The notes beneath the pieces were generated by a model. The model was not told the origin of the DNA. It ran no database searches and worked only from the letters and a program-made list of their open reading frames with translations. From Salegentibacter agarivorans (lineage in GTDB: Bacteria > Bacteroidota > Bacteroidia > Flavobacteriales > Flavobacteriaceae), in assembly GCF_900113135.1 (NCBI RefSeq), contig NZ_FOOH01000002.1:62001-126000 (forward strand): 64,000 nt of DNA, written 5' to 3'. Every line of letters starts with the position of its first letter. Positions within the stretch are counted from its first letter, which is position 1. This document shows, in pieces, positions 45,202 to 53,778 of the stretch. A program made the translations under genes and the position numbers.

Positions 45202-45768
45202 ATGGCTAGTACAAGCGATATTAGAAACGGATTGTGTATTCGTTACAACCACGATATTTATAAGATAACTGAATTTTTACACGTAAAACCTGGAAAAGGA
45301 CCTGCTTTTGTAAGAACTAAACTTAAAAGCGTAACTACAGGGAAAGTTATAGAAAACACATTTTCTGCCGGTCATAAAATTGAAGATGTTCGTGTAGAGA
45401 CCCATAAGTTTCAGTATTTATATAATGATGGTGAATTTTATCATTTTATGAATGTTGAAGATTATACCCAAATTCGTCTTGTAGAGCAAGCTTTAGATCA
45501 GCCAAAACTTTTAAAGGAAGGCGAAGTGGTTACAGTTATAATCAATACCGAAGATAACGCTCCTCTTTCAGTAGAAATGCCTGCCAGCGTTGTGTTAGAA
45601 GTATCACACACTGAGCCTGGAGTTAAAGGTAATACAGCTACAAATGCTACAAAACCGGCAACTGTTGAAACCGGCGCTGAAGTAAACGTTCCTTTGTTTA
45701 TTAATGAAGGCGACAAAATTAAAATTGAAACCGAAAAGGGTACTTACAAAGAAAGAATTAAAGAGTAG
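45202..45768 (+). CDS. efp: Translation elongation factor P
   Basis: The 188-residue protein has the three beta-barrel domains of EF-P. The N-terminal domain I has the loop KPGKGPAFVR with a lysine at the position modified in many bacteria, and the C-terminal domain contains GDKIKIETEKGTYKERI. EF-P helps ribosomes past polyproline stretches. The gene is embedded in the lipid A block, which seems to be usual for flavobacteria. No modification gene (epmA/epmB or earP) was seen in the window. Confidence 0.97.
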   Translation: MASTSDIRNGLCIRYNHDIYKITEFLHVKPGKGPAFVRTKLKSVTTGKVIENTFSAGHKIEDVRVETHKFQYLYNDGEFYHFMNVEDYTQIRLVEQALDQPKLLKEGEVVTVIINTEDNAPLSVEMPASVVLEVSHTEPGVKGNTATNATKPATVETGAEVNVPLFINEGDKIKIETEKGTYKERIKE

Positions 45769-45803
45769 TTCTTTCAGAATTAAGGATTGAAAATTTACAA
45801 GAT

Positions 45804-45894
45804 CGTTATCCTGTCCCTAAGTTTCGGGATATTTCAGGATCTAAGAATAAAAATTAATATTCATGTTAGAAGCTGAAATAAGTTCAGCTTGACG
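45804..45894. repeat. Dispersed palindromic repeat, family A (full-length copy)
   Basis: Left unit TATCCTG..CAGGATC has an enlarged loop containing CCCTAAGTTTCGGGA; right unit AAGCTGAAATAAGTTCAGCTT is a clean palindrome ending GACG. It lies between efp and the second lpxD-like gene, both on the plus strand. Confidence 0.85.
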
Positions 45895-45937
45895 TTACAG
45901 GATTTTTAATCTTTTTCTATAGTTAACATTAATCAAT

Positions 45938-46867
45938 ATGAAATTTCCACAAGAACATACGCTGCAACAAATTGCCACTATTATTGATGCTCAATACATT
46001 GGGGATGCCAATTTTCCGGTTTTGGGTATGAATGAAATTCACGTGGTAACACCCGGCGATATTGTTTTTGTAGATCATCCAAAATATTACGATAAAGCTT
46101 TAAATTCGGCAGCGACCGTAATTTTAATCAATAAAAAAGTCGATTGTCCTGAAGGTAAAGCTTTGCTTATTTCAGAAGATCCTTTTTCAGATTTTAATAA
46201 GCTTACCCAATATTTTAAACCTTTTCAGAAATCTGAAAAATCTATTTCAGATTCGGCTCAAATAGGGGAGGGTACGCATATTCAACCAAATACTTTTATT
46301 GGGAATAATGTGAAAATAGGTAGTAATTGCTTAATTCATTCCAACGTAAGTATATATGATAATGCGGTTATCGGGAATAACGTGATTATACATTCCGGTA
46401 CTGTTTTGGGTGGTGATGCTTTCTATTACAAAACCCGGCCAGAAGGTTTTGATAAATTAAGATCTGGCGGACGTGTGGTTATAGAAGATGATGTAGAAAT
46501 TGGCGCAAATTGCACTATAGATAAAGGAGTTACGGGAGATACTACGATTAAAGAAGGAACCAAACTGGATAATTTAATCCAGGTTGGTCACGATACCGTT
46601 ATTGGTAGAAAATGCCTTATCGCCAGCCAGGTAGGCATAGCCGGTGCTGTAACTATTGAAGACGAAGTTACTGTTTGGGGCCAGGTTGGGATGCGCAGCG
46701 GGATAACCGTAGAAAAAGGCGGAATTCTTATGGGCCAGGCCGGCATCACGAAATCTACAAAGGCTAATAAAATTTATACAGGAAACCCGGCAATGGAATC
46801 CCGGGCCAAATTAAAAGAGTTGGCGCTCTTAAGGCAATTACCTAAATTGCTGGAAAAATTAAAGTAA
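45938..46867 (+). CDS. LpxD-like N-acyltransferase paralogue
   Basis: The 309-residue protein has a uridine-binding N-terminal domain (about 1-95) and a long left-handed beta-helix (about 98-275) with hexapeptide repeats such as IGNNVKIGSN and IEDDVEIGAN; the likely catalytic histidine is in IQVGHDTVIG. It is clearly related to LpxD but is shorter and more diverged than the upstream lpxD. It may acylate a different sugar nucleotide, or act as a second LpxD with other chain preference. It lies 6 nt before the NTF2-like gene. Confidence 0.88.
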   Translation: MKFPQEHTLQQIATIIDAQYIGDANFPVLGMNEIHVVTPGDIVFVDHPKYYDKALNSAATVILINKKVDCPEGKALLISEDPFSDFNKLTQYFKPFQKSEKSISDSAQIGEGTHIQPNTFIGNNVKIGSNCLIHSNVSIYDNAVIGNNVIIHSGTVLGGDAFYYKTRPEGFDKLRSGGRVVIEDDVEIGANCTIDKGVTGDTTIKEGTKLDNLIQVGHDTVIGRKCLIASQVGIAGAVTIEDEVTVWGQVGMRSGITVEKGGILMGQAGITKSTKANKIYTGNPAMESRAKLKELALLRQLPKLLEKLK

Positions 46868-46873
46868 AAGACT

Positions 46874-47269
46874 ATGGGCTTAAAAAGTAAAGAGATTGTT
46901 GAGAATTTTTATACCTCCTTATTTAAGGATGAAAAAGGAACATTAGACAATTATTTGCATCCCAATGTAAATCTCACCTGGTATGGTACTACCGGACTTA
47001 AAAAGCTGAATTTTGATGAGATTCTTTCCATTAGAAATGATATGTCTAAAAACTACGAATCGCTTAAAGCTGAAGTTGAAAAGACAGTAGAAGAAGATCA
47101 TCAAATCGCTATTCAGTTTACTTATCACGTAAAAACCATAGAAAATCCCGATGAAGAAATGCCGCTTGCGCATTTTATGGCCATTTGGGAATTAAAAGAC
47201 AATAAACTTTTTAAAGGGGTACAAATCTCGCAACTTGGAGAAGAGATAGATGAAAGTCCCTGGTCTTAA
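46874..47269 (+). CDS. NTF2-like / SnoaL-like protein
   Basis: This 131-residue protein shows the cone-shaped NTF2 fold pattern: an N-terminal helix (KSKEIVENFYTSLF), a short helix, then four or more strands ending in LFKGVQISQL. Members bind small molecules or act as enzymes or scaffolds; no catalytic residues identify a reaction. It begins 6 nt after the LpxD-like gene and is likely in the same transcript. Alternative assignment: a DUF4440-like protein. Confidence 0.75.
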   Translation: MGLKSKEIVENFYTSLFKDEKGTLDNYLHPNVNLTWYGTTGLKKLNFDEILSIRNDMSKNYESLKAEVEKTVEEDHQIAIQFTYHVKTIENPDEEMPLAHFMAIWELKDNKLFKGVQISQLGEEIDESPWS

Positions 47270-47410
47270 ATTTTAAAGATTCGCATTAATTCAAGATTTT
47301 GAGTTAAAACTTTAATTCAATTTTAAGAGTACAAGCCCAATAAACCACCAAAAAACTTTAGGTTTTATATTTAAAAACCTACTTTTGTAATCGCAAAAAT
47401 CAAAAAATTT

Positions 47411-48286
47411 ATGAGCGTTTTAGTCAATAAAAATTCAAAAATAATAGTGCAGGGATTTACCGGTAGCGAAGGTACTTTTCACGCTGAACAAATGATAGAA
47501 TACGGAACCAATGTTGTTGGAGGTGTAACTCCCGGTAAAGGAGGTCAAAAACACCTTAATAAACCGGTTTTTAATACAGTATCTGAGGCTGTTGAAAAAA
47601 CAGAGGCAGATGTTTCAATAATCTTTGTACCACCGGCTTTTGCTGCAGATGCAATTATGGAAGCTGCAGATGCAGGTATTAAAGTAATTATTACAATTAC
47701 AGAAGGTATTCCTGTTGCCGATATGGTAAAAGCATACGATTATATTCAGGATAAAGATTGCCGTTTGGTAGGTCCTAACTGTCCGGGTGTAATTACTCCG
47801 GGAGAAGCAAAAGTTGGGATTATGCCAGGTTTTGTTTTCAAAAAAGGAAAAGTAGGAATTGTATCTAAATCGGGTACTTTAACTTACGAAGCAGCAGATC
47901 AGGTTGTAAAACAAGGTCTTGGAATTACCACTGCAATTGGTATTGGTGGAGATCCAATTATTGGAACCACTACTAAAGAAGCCGTAGAATTATTGATGAA
48001 CGACGAAGAAACCGAATGCATCGTAATGATTGGTGAAATTGGAGGTCAATTAGAAGCAGATGCGGCTAAGTGGATTAAAGAAAATGGAAACAGAAAACCG
48101 GTTGTAGGTTTTATCGCCGGAGAAACTGCACCAGCAGGCCGTACAATGGGGCACGCAGGAGCAATTGTAGGCGGCAGCGAAGATACCGCCCAAGCCAAAA
48201 AAGCTATTCTAAAAGAAAATGGAATTCACGTTGTTGATTCTCCAGCTGAAATTGGAAAAAAAGTAGCCGAAGTTATGAAAGGATAA
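47411..48286 (+). CDS. sucD: Succinate-CoA ligase, alpha subunit
   Basis: The 291-residue protein binds CoA through the N-terminal Rossmann motif [14 protein letters not shown] (about residues 15-28) and carries the phosphohistidine loop [10 protein letters not shown] (about 246-255). It matches SucD in length and motif order. With SucC (not in the window) it makes succinate and ATP or GTP from succinyl-CoA in the TCA cycle. A TACTTTTG -7-like box lies at 47380-47387. It is followed by a clear terminator. Confidence 0.97.
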   Translation: MSVLVNKNSKIIVQGFTGSEGTFHAEQMIEYGTNVVGGVTPGKGGQKHLNKPVFNTVSEAVEKTEADVSIIFVPPAFAADAIMEAADAGIKVIITITEGIPVADMVKAYDYIQDKDCRLVGPNCPGVITPGEAKVGIMPGFVFKKGKVGIVSKSGTLTYEAADQVVKQGLGITTAIGIGGDPIIGTTTKEAVELLMNDEETECIVMIGEIGGQLEADAAKWIKENGNRKPVVGFIAGETAPAGRTMGHAGAIVGGSEDTAQAKKAILKENGIHVVDSPAEIGKKVAEVMKG

Positions 48287-48309
48287 TATCTGGCTTAAAA
48301 CTATATTAA

Positions 48310-48356
48310 AATCCTCCTTATTTGGCATAATGGCTAAATACAGGAGGATTTTTTAT
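48310..48356 (+). terminator. Intrinsic terminator after sucD
   Basis: Stem AATCCTCCT..TATTTGGC paired with GCTAAATA..AGGAGGATT, loop about ATAATG, followed by a T-run. Confidence 0.85.
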
Positions 48357-48418
48357 TTCTTGCCTTCAGCTTTTGCTATATTTGAAACTATTAAATAAAC
48401 ACCAATCTTTTTATAAAT

Positions 48419-49165
48419 ATGAAATTATTAGAAGGAAAAAATGCCATAATAACCGGTGGTAGTCGCGGAATAGGGAAAGGTATTGCAGAAGTGTTTGCAC
48501 AACACGGGGCAAATGTAGCTTTTACCTATAACTCTTCGGCCGAATCTGCAAATGCACTAGCCGATGAATTAAGTAAACTTGGAGTAAAAGCTAAAGCTTA
48601 CCAGTCTAATGCGGCAAGTTTTAAGGAAGCAGAGCAATTGGTAAAGGATGTAGCTGCCGATTTTGGAGATATAGATATTGTGGTTAATAATGCCGGAATC
48701 ACCAAAGACAACTTGCTAATGCGAATGAGCGAAGAAGATTTTGATAAGGTGATTGAAGTTAATCTGAAATCTATCTTTAATATGACCAAAGCTGTACAGC
48801 GCACTATGCTGAAGCAACGCAAAGGAAGTATTATTAATATGAGTTCGGTAGTTGGAGTTACCGGAAACGCCGGCCAGGCAAATTACGCAGCCTCAAAAGC
48901 CGGGATTATTGGTTTTTCTAAATCTATGGCACAGGAACTTGGTTCCAGGAATATTAGAACCAACGTGATTGCTCCAGGATTCATAGAAACCGAAATGACA
49001 GAAAAGCTTGATGAAAAAGTTGTGGATGGATGGAGACAGGCTATCCCGTTAAAACGAGGTGGAGCTCCAGAAGATATTGCAAACGCCTGTGTCTTTCTTG
49101 GCAGCGACCTTAGTTCTTATATTACCGGCCAGGTACTTCACGTAGACGGCGGAATGCACACCTAG
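48419..49165 (+). CDS. fabG: 3-oxoacyl-ACP reductase
   Basis: The 248-residue protein is a short-chain dehydrogenase. It has the NADPH glycine motif TGGSRGIGKG (about residues 12-21), NNAG (about 90), catalytic Ser in SSVVGV, and Tyr/Lys in YAASKAG. The C-terminal end IAPGFIETEMTEKL and LHVDGGMHT are typical of FabG, which reduces 3-oxoacyl-ACP in fatty acid elongation as a tetramer. A TATATTTG -7-like box at 48377-48384 has a TTG only 14 nt upstream. Confidence 0.94.
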   Translation: MKLLEGKNAIITGGSRGIGKGIAEVFAQHGANVAFTYNSSAESANALADELSKLGVKAKAYQSNAASFKEAEQLVKDVAADFGDIDIVVNNAGITKDNLLMRMSEEDFDKVIEVNLKSIFNMTKAVQRTMLKQRKGSIINMSSVVGVTGNAGQANYAASKAGIIGFSKSMAQELGSRNIRTNVIAPGFIETEMTEKLDEKVVDGWRQAIPLKRGGAPEDIANACVFLGSDLSSYITGQVLHVDGGMHT

Positions 49166-49231
49166 TCAGATAAAAGTGAATAGTTATTAGTTAAAAGATT
49201 TACCATTAACTTTTAACTCTATTTCCCATAA

Positions 49232-51262
49232 ATGAATATAAGCAACATCATACTCATAGCCCTGGCCATAATTACTGCGCTGGGGTTTGCTTTTTTTCAG
49301 TATCTCTTTAAGAATAAAAATAAAAGAAGGGAAATTTACATTCTTTTTGCTCTACGATTTTTCTCAGTCTTTATACTTCTTTTGCTACTTATTAATCCTA
49401 AAATTTCTTCAACAACTTACGAACTCGAAAAACCGAATTTAATTTTGGCTGTAGATGATTCTGAATCTATCGCGCATTTAGAGCAGGAAGATACAGTGCG
49501 GGATATTTTAGAAGACTTAAAGTCGAATAAAGCGCTTCAGGAGCGTTTTGAGTTGGTGCAATATAACTTTGAGAATGAACTGATAAACTCTAACACACCC
49601 GAATTTAAAGCTTCCCAAACCAATATTTACGCTGCGCTGGAATCATTAAAAGAATTATTTCGAAAAAAAGCTACGGCCGTAATTCTTATTTCTGACGGTA
49701 ATCAAAGCACGGGTAGGGATTTTCGTTACTTTAAACCCGGAAATAACCAGGAAATTTATCCCTTAGTGGTAGGTGATACCACGCAATATTCAGATTTAGA
49801 ATTAGCTCAACTTAATGTAAATACCTACGCTTTTTTAGATAATCGCTTTCCCGTTGAAGCTTTTATTTCCTATTCTGGCGAAGAACAAATAAATTCAGAA
49901 TTCGTAATTAAATCTGAGGAGAATATAATTTTTTCAGAAAAAATTTCTCTTAATTCAGATAACAATTCGGCTGTAATTCGTACTGAGCTTCCGGCTTCAA
50001 AGCTTGGTGTTCTTTCTTATAAAGCCGAAATTATTCCGTTAGAAAATGAAAAAAACAAAGCAAATAATTCTAAAAAGTTTGCCGTTGAAGTCATTGACGA
50101 ACGCAGTAAAATTCTGTTAATAAGTGCTGCGCCACATCCCGATATAGGAACTTTTAAAAAGTCTATTGAAACCAATAAACAACGACAACTTGATATAAAA
50201 TATCTTCAGGATAATTTATCAAATTTAGAAGATTATCAGCTAGTTATATTGTACCAGCCAACTTCAGGTTTTGCCACTATCTTTGAAGATTTAAAAGAGA
50301 ATAATCAAAATTACCTACTGGTTACTGGAACTCAAACCGATTGGAATTTTATTAATAGAATTCAGGATTTTGTGGCAAAAGATTTTACTAATCAGTCACA
50401 GGAAATTTTTGCTGTAAAAAATTCCAATTTTATTCAATTTCAGTTTGAAGAAACCGGGTTTTCAGAATTTCCTCCGTTGGAAGATAAGTTTGGAAATATC
50501 AATATTCAAAATAATAGTTTTGAAAGCATTTATTTTCAGAAAATTGAAAATGTAGAAACTTCACAGCCTTTAATCGCTATTGCCGGAAAAGGCCAAAATA
50601 AAAATGCCTTTATTTTTGGAGAAAATCTCTGGAGATGGCGTTCTAATACCTTTTTAGAGCATAAATCTTTTGAAAAATTTGATAATTTTATTGGTAAGCT
50701 GGTTCAGAATATTGCTTCAACACAACAACGAGAACGATTAACAGTAGATTATAATTCATTTTATTACGAAAATGAAGCTGTAAAAATAACCGCTAATTTC
50801 TTCGATCAAAATTATCAGTTTGATCCTAACGCGAACCTGGTGATTTCCGCAGAAAATGCTGTAGAGAATCTAGAGTCTCAATTAGTTCTAAGAAACAACG
50901 GTTATGAAGTAGATTTAGGCAATTTACCTGCCGGAAATTATGATTTTACTATTACCGAAACAACATCTCAAATATCCCGTTCAGGTAGCTTTGAAGTAAT
51001 TGCCTACAATATTGAGCAGCAGTTTATTTCAGCTAATAAAAATGCGATGGAGGCGCTTGCAGAAAATTCTGGAACCAGGGTTTATTACAAAGATGAACTT
51101 CAGGAAATAAGCAATGCACTTTTAAGCAACGATAAATACAAACCTGTTCAGAAAAGCCGTCAAAAAATTGTACCTTTGGTAGACTGGTATTACCTTCTAT
51201 TTCTGCTTGTTTTGATACTCACCGCAGAATGGTTTTTCAGAAAATACAAAGGATTAATTTAA
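49232..51262 (+). CDS. VWA-like domain membrane protein, function unknown
   Basis: The 676-residue product has two N-terminal transmembrane helices (about 5-24 and 35-55), a VWA-like domain (about 65-185) with a DDSES metal-site motif at about 75-79 and LISDGNQSTGRD, a long extracytoplasmic region, and a C-terminal helix (about 650-668) just before the basic end. The architecture resembles BatA/BatB-type and other membrane VWA proteins, but no Bat partner is near. It starts 66 nt after fabG, and the prohibitin-family gene follows 14 nt after its stop. Confidence 0.8.
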   Translation: MNISNIILIALAIITALGFAFFQYLFKNKNKRREIYILFALRFFSVFILLLLLINPKISSTTYELEKPNLILAVDDSESIAHLEQEDTVRDILEDLKSNKALQERFELVQYNFENELINSNTPEFKASQTNIYAALESLKELFRKKATAVILISDGNQSTGRDFRYFKPGNNQEIYPLVVGDTTQYSDLELAQLNVNTYAFLDNRFPVEAFISYSGEEQINSEFVIKSEENIIFSEKISLNSDNNSAVIRTELPASKLGVLSYKAEIIPLENEKNKANNSKKFAVEVIDERSKILLISAAPHPDIGTFKKSIETNKQRQLDIKYLQDNLSNLEDYQLVILYQPTSGFATIFEDLKENNQNYLLVTGTQTDWNFINRIQDFVAKDFTNQSQEIFAVKNSNFIQFQFEETGFSEFPPLEDKFGNINIQNNSFESIYFQKIENVETSQPLIAIAGKGQNKNAFIFGENLWRWRSNTFLEHKSFEKFDNFIGKLVQNIASTQQRERLTVDYNSFYYENEAVKITANFFDQNYQFDPNANLVISAENAVENLESQLVLRNNGYEVDLGNLPAGNYDFTITETTSQISRSGSFEVIAYNIEQQFISANKNAMEALAENSGTRVYYKDELQEISNALLSNDKYKPVQKSRQKIVPLVDWYYLLFLLVLILTAEWFFRKYKGLI

Positions 51263-51276
51263 ATACAATTATATAG

Positions 51277-52095
51277 ATGGAAAGATTACCTAAACTCGGA
51301 ATTCCTATTATTATAGGAATCGTACTTTTAATAATATTTGTTGCAAAATCTACTGTTACCATAGGTTCTGGTGAAGCCGGTGTGCTTTATAAAACTTTTG
51401 GTGGCGGTGTAGTTACAGATGAGCCACCGTTAAATGAAGGTTTTCACCTGGTAGCTCCCTGGAACAGGGTTTTTGTTTATGAAGTAAGACAACAGTCGCT
51501 GGAAGAACAAATGCAAGTGCTAAGTTCTAACGGACTTCAAATTGATATTGATGCTTCTACCTGGTTTCAACCTTCTTATGCAAACCTGGGAAGCCTACAC
51601 AGGGAAAAAGGTGAAGAATATATTAGGCGTTTACTTCAACCCGCAGTAAGATCAGCTGCAAGATCTGTTGTAGGAAGATATAACCCAGAGCAACTTTATG
51701 CCAGTAAGAGAGAAGCTATTCAGAAAGAGATCTTAGAAGAAACTCAAATTTTGCTACAGGACCAATATGTACAGGTAAACGAGGTTTTGGTACGTGATGT
51801 ATCCCTTCCGCCAAATATTAAAGATGCGATTGAGCGTAAATTACGCCAGGAGCAGGAATCTTTAGAATATGAATTTCGCTTGACCAAAGCTGAACAAGAA
51901 GCCGAACGTCAACGAATTGATGCTGAAGGTAAAGCTCGTGCTAACGAAATCTTAAACGCCTCTTTAACACCCAATATTCTAAAGGAAAAAGGAATTCAGG
52001 CAACATTAGAACTTGCGAAATCGGGTAACTCTAAAACCGTTATTATAGGTTCAGGTGAAGATGGTATGCCTTTAATTTTAGGTGGTTCAAATTAA
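51277..52095 (+). CDS. Prohibitin-family (SPFH/band 7) membrane protein
   Basis: This 272-residue protein has one N-terminal transmembrane helix (about 8-28) and an SPFH domain (about 30-190; GSGEAGVLYKTFGG, LREKGEEYIRR-type stretches) followed by a long charged coiled coil (about 195-240, rich in Glu, Arg and Lys). Prohibitin-like proteins assemble into large ring or cage structures at membranes and hold proteases or organise membrane domains. It lies between the VWA-like gene and the serine hydrolase. The functional partner is not shown. Confidence 0.9.
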   Translation: MERLPKLGIPIIIGIVLLIIFVAKSTVTIGSGEAGVLYKTFGGGVVTDEPPLNEGFHLVAPWNRVFVYEVRQQSLEEQMQVLSSNGLQIDIDASTWFQPSYANLGSLHREKGEEYIRRLLQPAVRSAARSVVGRYNPEQLYASKREAIQKEILEETQILLQDQYVQVNEVLVRDVSLPPNIKDAIERKLRQEQESLEYEFRLTKAEQEAERQRIDAEGKARANEILNASLTPNILKEKGIQATLELAKSGNSKTVIIGSGEDGMPLILGGSN

Positions 52096-52105
52096 ACTAT
52101 TAAAG

Positions 52106-53404
52106 ATGAGATCTATTTTATTAAATATCGCAAGGCTTTCTATTTTTATAGGAAGCCTTGCTCTTTCTGCACAAACCAGTTCTTTAAATAATTCGGGAAC
52201 ACTTGAAACAGCTGCTCCCGAAGAAGTTGGAATGTCTTCAGAAAGGATACAGAAGATTGAAGCAATGCTAAAATCGGCAATTGAAGATAACCAAATTCCC
52301 GGAGCGGTAGCTTTAATAGCTCGCGACGGCAAAATTGTTTTTCACGAAGCATTTGGAGATGCAAATGCTTCAGGTAAAGAGCTTGAAAAGGACGCTATTT
52401 TTAGGTTGGCTTCTCAAACAAAAGCGATTACTGCAACTGCCGTGATGATGCTTTGGGAAGAAGGGAAGTTCCGTTTAGACGATCCTATTTCAAAGTATAT
52501 CCCTGAATTTAAAGATCCCAAAATTCTAAAGAATTTTAATGAAGTTGATAGTAGTTTTACTTCTACGCCAGCTGAGAATGAAATAACTATTCGGCATTTG
52601 CTAACACATACTTCCGGACTTGGTTATGGAGCAATAGACAGTGACGAGCGTATTAAAAAGATTTATGCAAAGGCTGGAATTACCGAATTGTTCACTGAAG
52701 AAGAAGTAAGGATTGGAGAAAATGTAAAAAAATTGGCTGTTTTACCTTTACATCACGAACCCGGTGAAAAATTCACTTATAGTTTAGGTTTAGATGTACT
52801 GGGTTATTTTATAGAAGTAATTTCAGGACAGGGTTTTGATGAATTTCTGAAAGAAAGAATTTTCGATCCTCTGCAAATGGATGACACCAGGTTCTATCAA
52901 CCTTCATCGAAAAAAGATCGGTTAGTGACTGTACAGCATAAAAAAGATGGAAAATGGGAAAACTTTCCGAATACATTTTATAATACCAATTATCCGCTAA
53001 CAGAAGATGGGACATTTTTTTCAGGAGGAGCCGGGCTATCGGGTACCGCAGAAGATTATGCTAAATTCCTTCAAATGTATCTAAATGGAGGTGAATATAA
53101 TGGTACTCGCTTATTAAGTCGAAAAACGGTAGATATCATAATGGGAAATCAAACAGGAGAAAAATTTAATTTTCCAAATCAGTACTATGGTATTGCCTTT
53201 GGCGTAGTTAGCAAAAAAGGAGAAATTGCAGGAGGGCAGGGTAGTGCCGGTACTTTTGATTGGGGTGGTTATTTCAATACCCAGTATTTCGCCGATCCCG
53301 AAGAGCAAATAATTGGTGTTTTGTTGAAGCAAACTCAAGGAAATACCGGTGATGAAACCGGCTGGAAATTCCGGCAAATGATTTTTAGTGCCATAGATGA
53401 TTAG
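52106..53404 (+). CDS. Secreted serine hydrolase of the beta-lactamase class C family
   Basis: I use the ATG at 52106 (432 residues), since it begins a clear signal peptide (MRSILLNIARLSIFIGSLALSAQ); an earlier in-frame start at 52082 only adds residues before it. The SxxK motif is SQTK (about residue 112), the second motif is in TYSLGLDVLG and the third is a HGG-like VSKKGEIAGGQGSAG region. Proteins of this fold act as esterases, D-amino-acid peptidases or beta-lactamases; the substrate is unknown. It overlaps the prohibitin stop region by none, with a 10-nt gap, and is the last gene of the cluster. Confidence 0.9.
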   Translation: MRSILLNIARLSIFIGSLALSAQTSSLNNSGTLETAAPEEVGMSSERIQKIEAMLKSAIEDNQIPGAVALIARDGKIVFHEAFGDANASGKELEKDAIFRLASQTKAITATAVMMLWEEGKFRLDDPISKYIPEFKDPKILKNFNEVDSSFTSTPAENEITIRHLLTHTSGLGYGAIDSDERIKKIYAKAGITELFTEEEVRIGENVKKLAVLPLHHEPGEKFTYSLGLDVLGYFIEVISGQGFDEFLKERIFDPLQMDDTRFYQPSSKKDRLVTVQHKKDGKWENFPNTFYNTNYPLTEDGTFFSGGAGLSGTAEDYAKFLQMYLNGGEYNGTRLLSRKTVDIIMGNQTGEKFNFPNQYYGIAFGVVSKKGEIAGGQGSAGTFDWGGYFNTQYFADPEEQIIGVLLKQTQGNTGDETGWKFRQMIFSAIDD

Positions 53405-53518
53405 TATATAGAATCAATTGAATTTTACTGCAAATGCAAACTTCAACAGATTTTCAGAAAATTATCTCAAGTATTATTCCGAAATAGTAAAATGAGTAAT
53501 TTAGATCTAACAGGCCTC

Positions 53519-53550
53519 GGAGCATTTAAATATAGATTATCGAGTAAAAC
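53519..53550. repeat. Element shared with 63573-63606
   Basis: GGAGCATTT followed by GATTATCGAGTAAA recurs at 63573-63606 and, inverted and partial (GTTTTACTCGGTAAT), at 63666-63680. Nature unknown; it lies just upstream of the his promoter. Confidence 0.5.
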
Positions 53551-53577
53551 AATTCATAAAAAAACAAGAAAGCTGTT

Positions 53578-53606
53578 TTGCAGTTTAAAATTTATATTTA
53601 GATTTG
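53578..53606 (+). promoter_or_regulatory. Promoter of the histidine operon
   Basis: TTG at 53578-53580, an 18-nt spacer and TAGATTTG at 53599-53606 match the Bacteroidota consensus. Transcription would start near 53612, a few nt before the leader peptide ATG. Confidence 0.75.
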
Positions 53607-53614
53607 TAATCACA

Positions 53615-53671
53615 ATGAAGAATTTTCAATTAGATCACCATCATATTTACTACTGCGCTCAGGCGAGGTAA
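53615..53671 (+). CDS. Histidine operon leader peptide (18 aa, three tandem His)
   Basis: ATG at 53615, TAA at 53669-53671; the peptide is MKNFQLDHHHIYYCAQAR. The three His codons occupy 53636-53644. A terminator hairpin follows 30 nt after the stop and hisG 107 nt after it. The run of His codons in a short ORF directly upstream of hisG marks a translation-coupled attenuator. An in-frame ATG at 53492 would extend it to 59 codons, but the promoter at 53578-53606 lies inside that extension, so the short form is preferred. Confidence 0.85.
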   Translation: MKNFQLDHHHIYYCAQAR

Positions 53672-53715
53672 ATTTGGTGTGTTGTGATTTCAGCATATTT
53701 AAAACCCGTTTGAGC
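53657..53715 (+). promoter_or_regulatory. Antiterminator pair of the his attenuator
   Basis: GCTCAGGCG at 53657-53665 can pair with CGTTTGAGC at 53707-53715 (two G-U pairs), which takes over the left arm of the terminator. A ribosome stalled on the His codons (to 53644) would leave 53657 on free, while a ribosome at the stop codon (53669) would cover it. A second pairing joins the His-codon region to 53668-53688 (GTAAAT..GTGTTGTGAT). Confidence 0.65.
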
Positions 53716-53735
53716 TATTCAAACGGGTTTTTTTA
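53701..53735 (+). terminator. his operon attenuator terminator
   Basis: Stem AAAACCCGTTTGA paired with TCAAACGGGTTTT, loop GCTAT, followed by a T-run, between the leader peptide and hisG. Confidence 0.9.
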
Positions 53736-53778
53736 TTTTATAAACACCAACCAAAAATTAAAAAGAAAAATTAAAAAA

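Noticed and set aside
53492-53671. 59-codon ORF in frame with the his leader
   Set aside because: The promoter (53578-53606) lies inside it, and the 41 codons upstream have no conserved-looking features. The 18-codon leader fits the attenuator better.
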